DNA from: Flavipsychrobacter sp.
GTDB lineage: Bacteria > Bacteroidota > Bacteroidia > Chitinophagales > Chitinophagaceae
Direction of reading: 5' to 3'
Length of the DNA: 64,000 nucleotides
Assembly (NCBI GenBank): GCA_024508935.1
Contig: JANINW010000011.1
Span: forward strand, 78,255 to 142,254
The notes below the pieces were generated by a model, which saw only the letters and a list, made by a program, of their open reading frames with translations, did no database searches and was not told the origin of the DNA. Position 1 is the stretch's first letter. Every line of letters begins with the position of its first letter. Below are positions 63,169-64,000 of this stretch, in pieces. The translations under genes were made by a program, and so were the position numbers.

Positions 63169-64000
63169 TTATACGGTAGTAGTTTGATTACGTTTTGCTG
63201 TGGCAATTAAGATGATACCAATAATAGCTAAGACAACAGATATGATCTCTGCCTGTGTAGGGTGCAGAAAGCCCCAGTCATACTTGTAATTCACGCGTAT
63301 CTTTTCAATAAAGAACCTTTCTATGCCGTTGAGGATCAGGTATAGGCCAAACATCTGCAGCGGGTATTTAAGCCGCTTACGCAAAGCCCATAACACAAAG
63401 AAGAGTGCCACGCAGGCAAACGCTTCATACAATGGGGTAGGAAATACCCCTGCAGGAAGCACTGAGCAATAGTAGCCACTGCAACCCTGTATCATCACAC
63501 CTTCATTATTTACATTGTGCGGATAGTTCATAGCAAACATCCAGTCGGGCAGCCAGGATGGAGCCGGTGCACTTATATGCGGTACCTTATCCAGGTTGCC
63601 GAAGTTGTTTATGAAGTAAGTAGATTTATCATGGAGTACAGACTGGAATTCGTTAGGTGCGGCAGCGTGAAGCTCTCCGGCCTCATTGGTTACATAGACG
63701 CTGTTAAATATGCCCCAGTCGCCATCTCCGGCAAACTGGCAGCCTAAACGGCCCAGGCCGTAAGCAAGCATCAACCCCGGTGCAGCAGCATCGCACAGGT
63801 ATTTAAAGCCAATATTGTGTTTACGGGCATAGATATAGAGTGTAATAGTTGCTACTATAAGACCGCCATAGAAAGTCAGTCCTGACGAAGAAAGTAAGTT
63901 GGCAATAGGATTAGCTATGAAATCATCCCATGTTTCGAAAGCGTTGAATATTTTGGCGCCTGCAAAGCCGCTTATCGCCGCTAAGATGCCCAGTTCTGTT
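63169..64000 (-). CDS. lgt: Prolipoprotein diacylglyceryl transferase, 5' end cut by window edge
   Basis: The frame stays open to 64000, beyond the ORF track start at 63774, so the 5' end is outside the window. Lgt transfers diacylglycerol to the lipobox cysteine of prolipoproteins in the inner membrane. The core reads ELGILAAISGFAGAKIFN, GLTFYGGLIVATITLYIYA and GLMLAYGLGRLGCQFAGDGDWG; the arginine of GRLGC matches the essential Arg of the family. Between this and FPTPLYEAFACV is an insertion of about 90 residues, usual in Bacteroidota. The conserved HGG reads YGG here. At least five membrane segments are visible. Six lipoprotein-like genes in this window are its likely substrates. Confidence 0.93.
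   Translation of the reverse strand, partial: TELGILAAISGFAGAKIFNAFETWDDFIANPIANLLSSSGLTFYGGLIVATITLYIYARKHNIGFKYLCDAAAPGLMLAYGLGRLGCQFAGDGDWGIFNSVYVTNEAGELHAAAPNEFQSVLHDKSTYFINNFGNLDKVPHISAPAPSWLPDWMFAMNYPHNVNNEGVMIQGCSGYYCSVLPAGVFPTPLYEAFACVALFFVLWALRKRLKYPLQMFGLYLILNGIERFFIEKIRVNYKYDWGFLHPTQAEIISVVLAIIGIILIATAKRNQTTTV

Overview
The window reads as chromosomal DNA from a member of the Bacteroidota, most likely the Chitinophagales (Chitinophaga-like). Support from the sequence: a very large secreted protein with a type IX secretion (T9SS) C-terminal sorting domain; promoters of the Bacteroidota -7 type TAnnTTTG with few Shine-Dalgarno sites; a long-form PurM; an Lgt with a large insertion; an RpoB of 1270 residues; and many lineage-typical proteins (GLP-like outer-membrane barrels, DUF6452/DUF6048, DUF4412, SBBP repeats). 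The species cannot be named from sequence alone. No prophage, insertion sequence, CRISPR array or rRNA was seen. Both edges cut genes: a THUMP-type rRNA methyltransferase on the left and lgt on the right.

Layout. 1-9.9 kb holds small, mostly monocistronic stress and housekeeping genes: ferritin, a VOC protein, a 2-Cys peroxiredoxin, a GyrI-like protein, a membrane protein carrying only a histidine-kinase dimerisation domain, a RibD/DHFR-like reductase, a Nudix hydrolase, a CHAD protein, an SMR-like protein, an S41 protease and a membrane sensor kinase. 10-24 kb holds tRNA-Lys(CUU), mtaB, a lipoprotein, an outer-membrane barrel, purM, the 1584-residue SBBP/Ig/T9SS protein, rplY, prs, a polytopic membrane protein and osmC. 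23-36 kb is central metabolism: pdhA, a TPR protein, ribH and a LutA-like protein on the minus strand; recF divergent from pdhA; a TonB-dependent-receptor-like barrel; a citrate synthase of mitochondrial type; a deoxyhypusine-synthase-like protein; a CrtI/RetSat-like oxidoreductase; and a GlmM-type mutase. 36-46 kb has an M16 protease, an ECF sigma with a Cys-rich anti-sigma, a three-PAS kinase, recA and dnaB. 46-54 kb has pheT followed by three overlapping small genes, a DUF58 protein, DUF4412, and a MauE-thioredoxin fusion. 54-64 kb is rpoB-rpoC and the 3' part of lgt.

The observations most worth following: (1) dnaB is broken by a small deletion and frameshift that removes the conserved K-x-R-N-G arginine-finger segment. 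Its C-terminal tail continues in another frame and ends in an SSB-like acidic tip. (2) recA is preceded by a 10-bp perfect inverted repeat inside a pair of TTGTACAA palindromes with an exact DnaA box between them. A similar paired TTGTACA arrangement occurs in the dnaB-pheT intergenic region, suggesting a shared operator for DNA-metabolism genes. (3) rpoBC lacks the usual upstream rplL and has its own promoter and an attenuator-like leader. (4) The deoxyhypusine-synthase-like protein lacks the catalytic lysine. (5) The anti-sigma factor has nine cysteines in its C-terminal region in place of a recognisable FecR sensor domain. (6) A recurring terminator core, AAAGCCGCT...AGCGGCTTT, closes several unrelated genes.

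Starts were moved from the longest ORF where promoter position, family length or a signal peptide argued for it (rplY, prs, recA, pdhA, recF and others). Family assignments are by recognition of motifs, not by database search.
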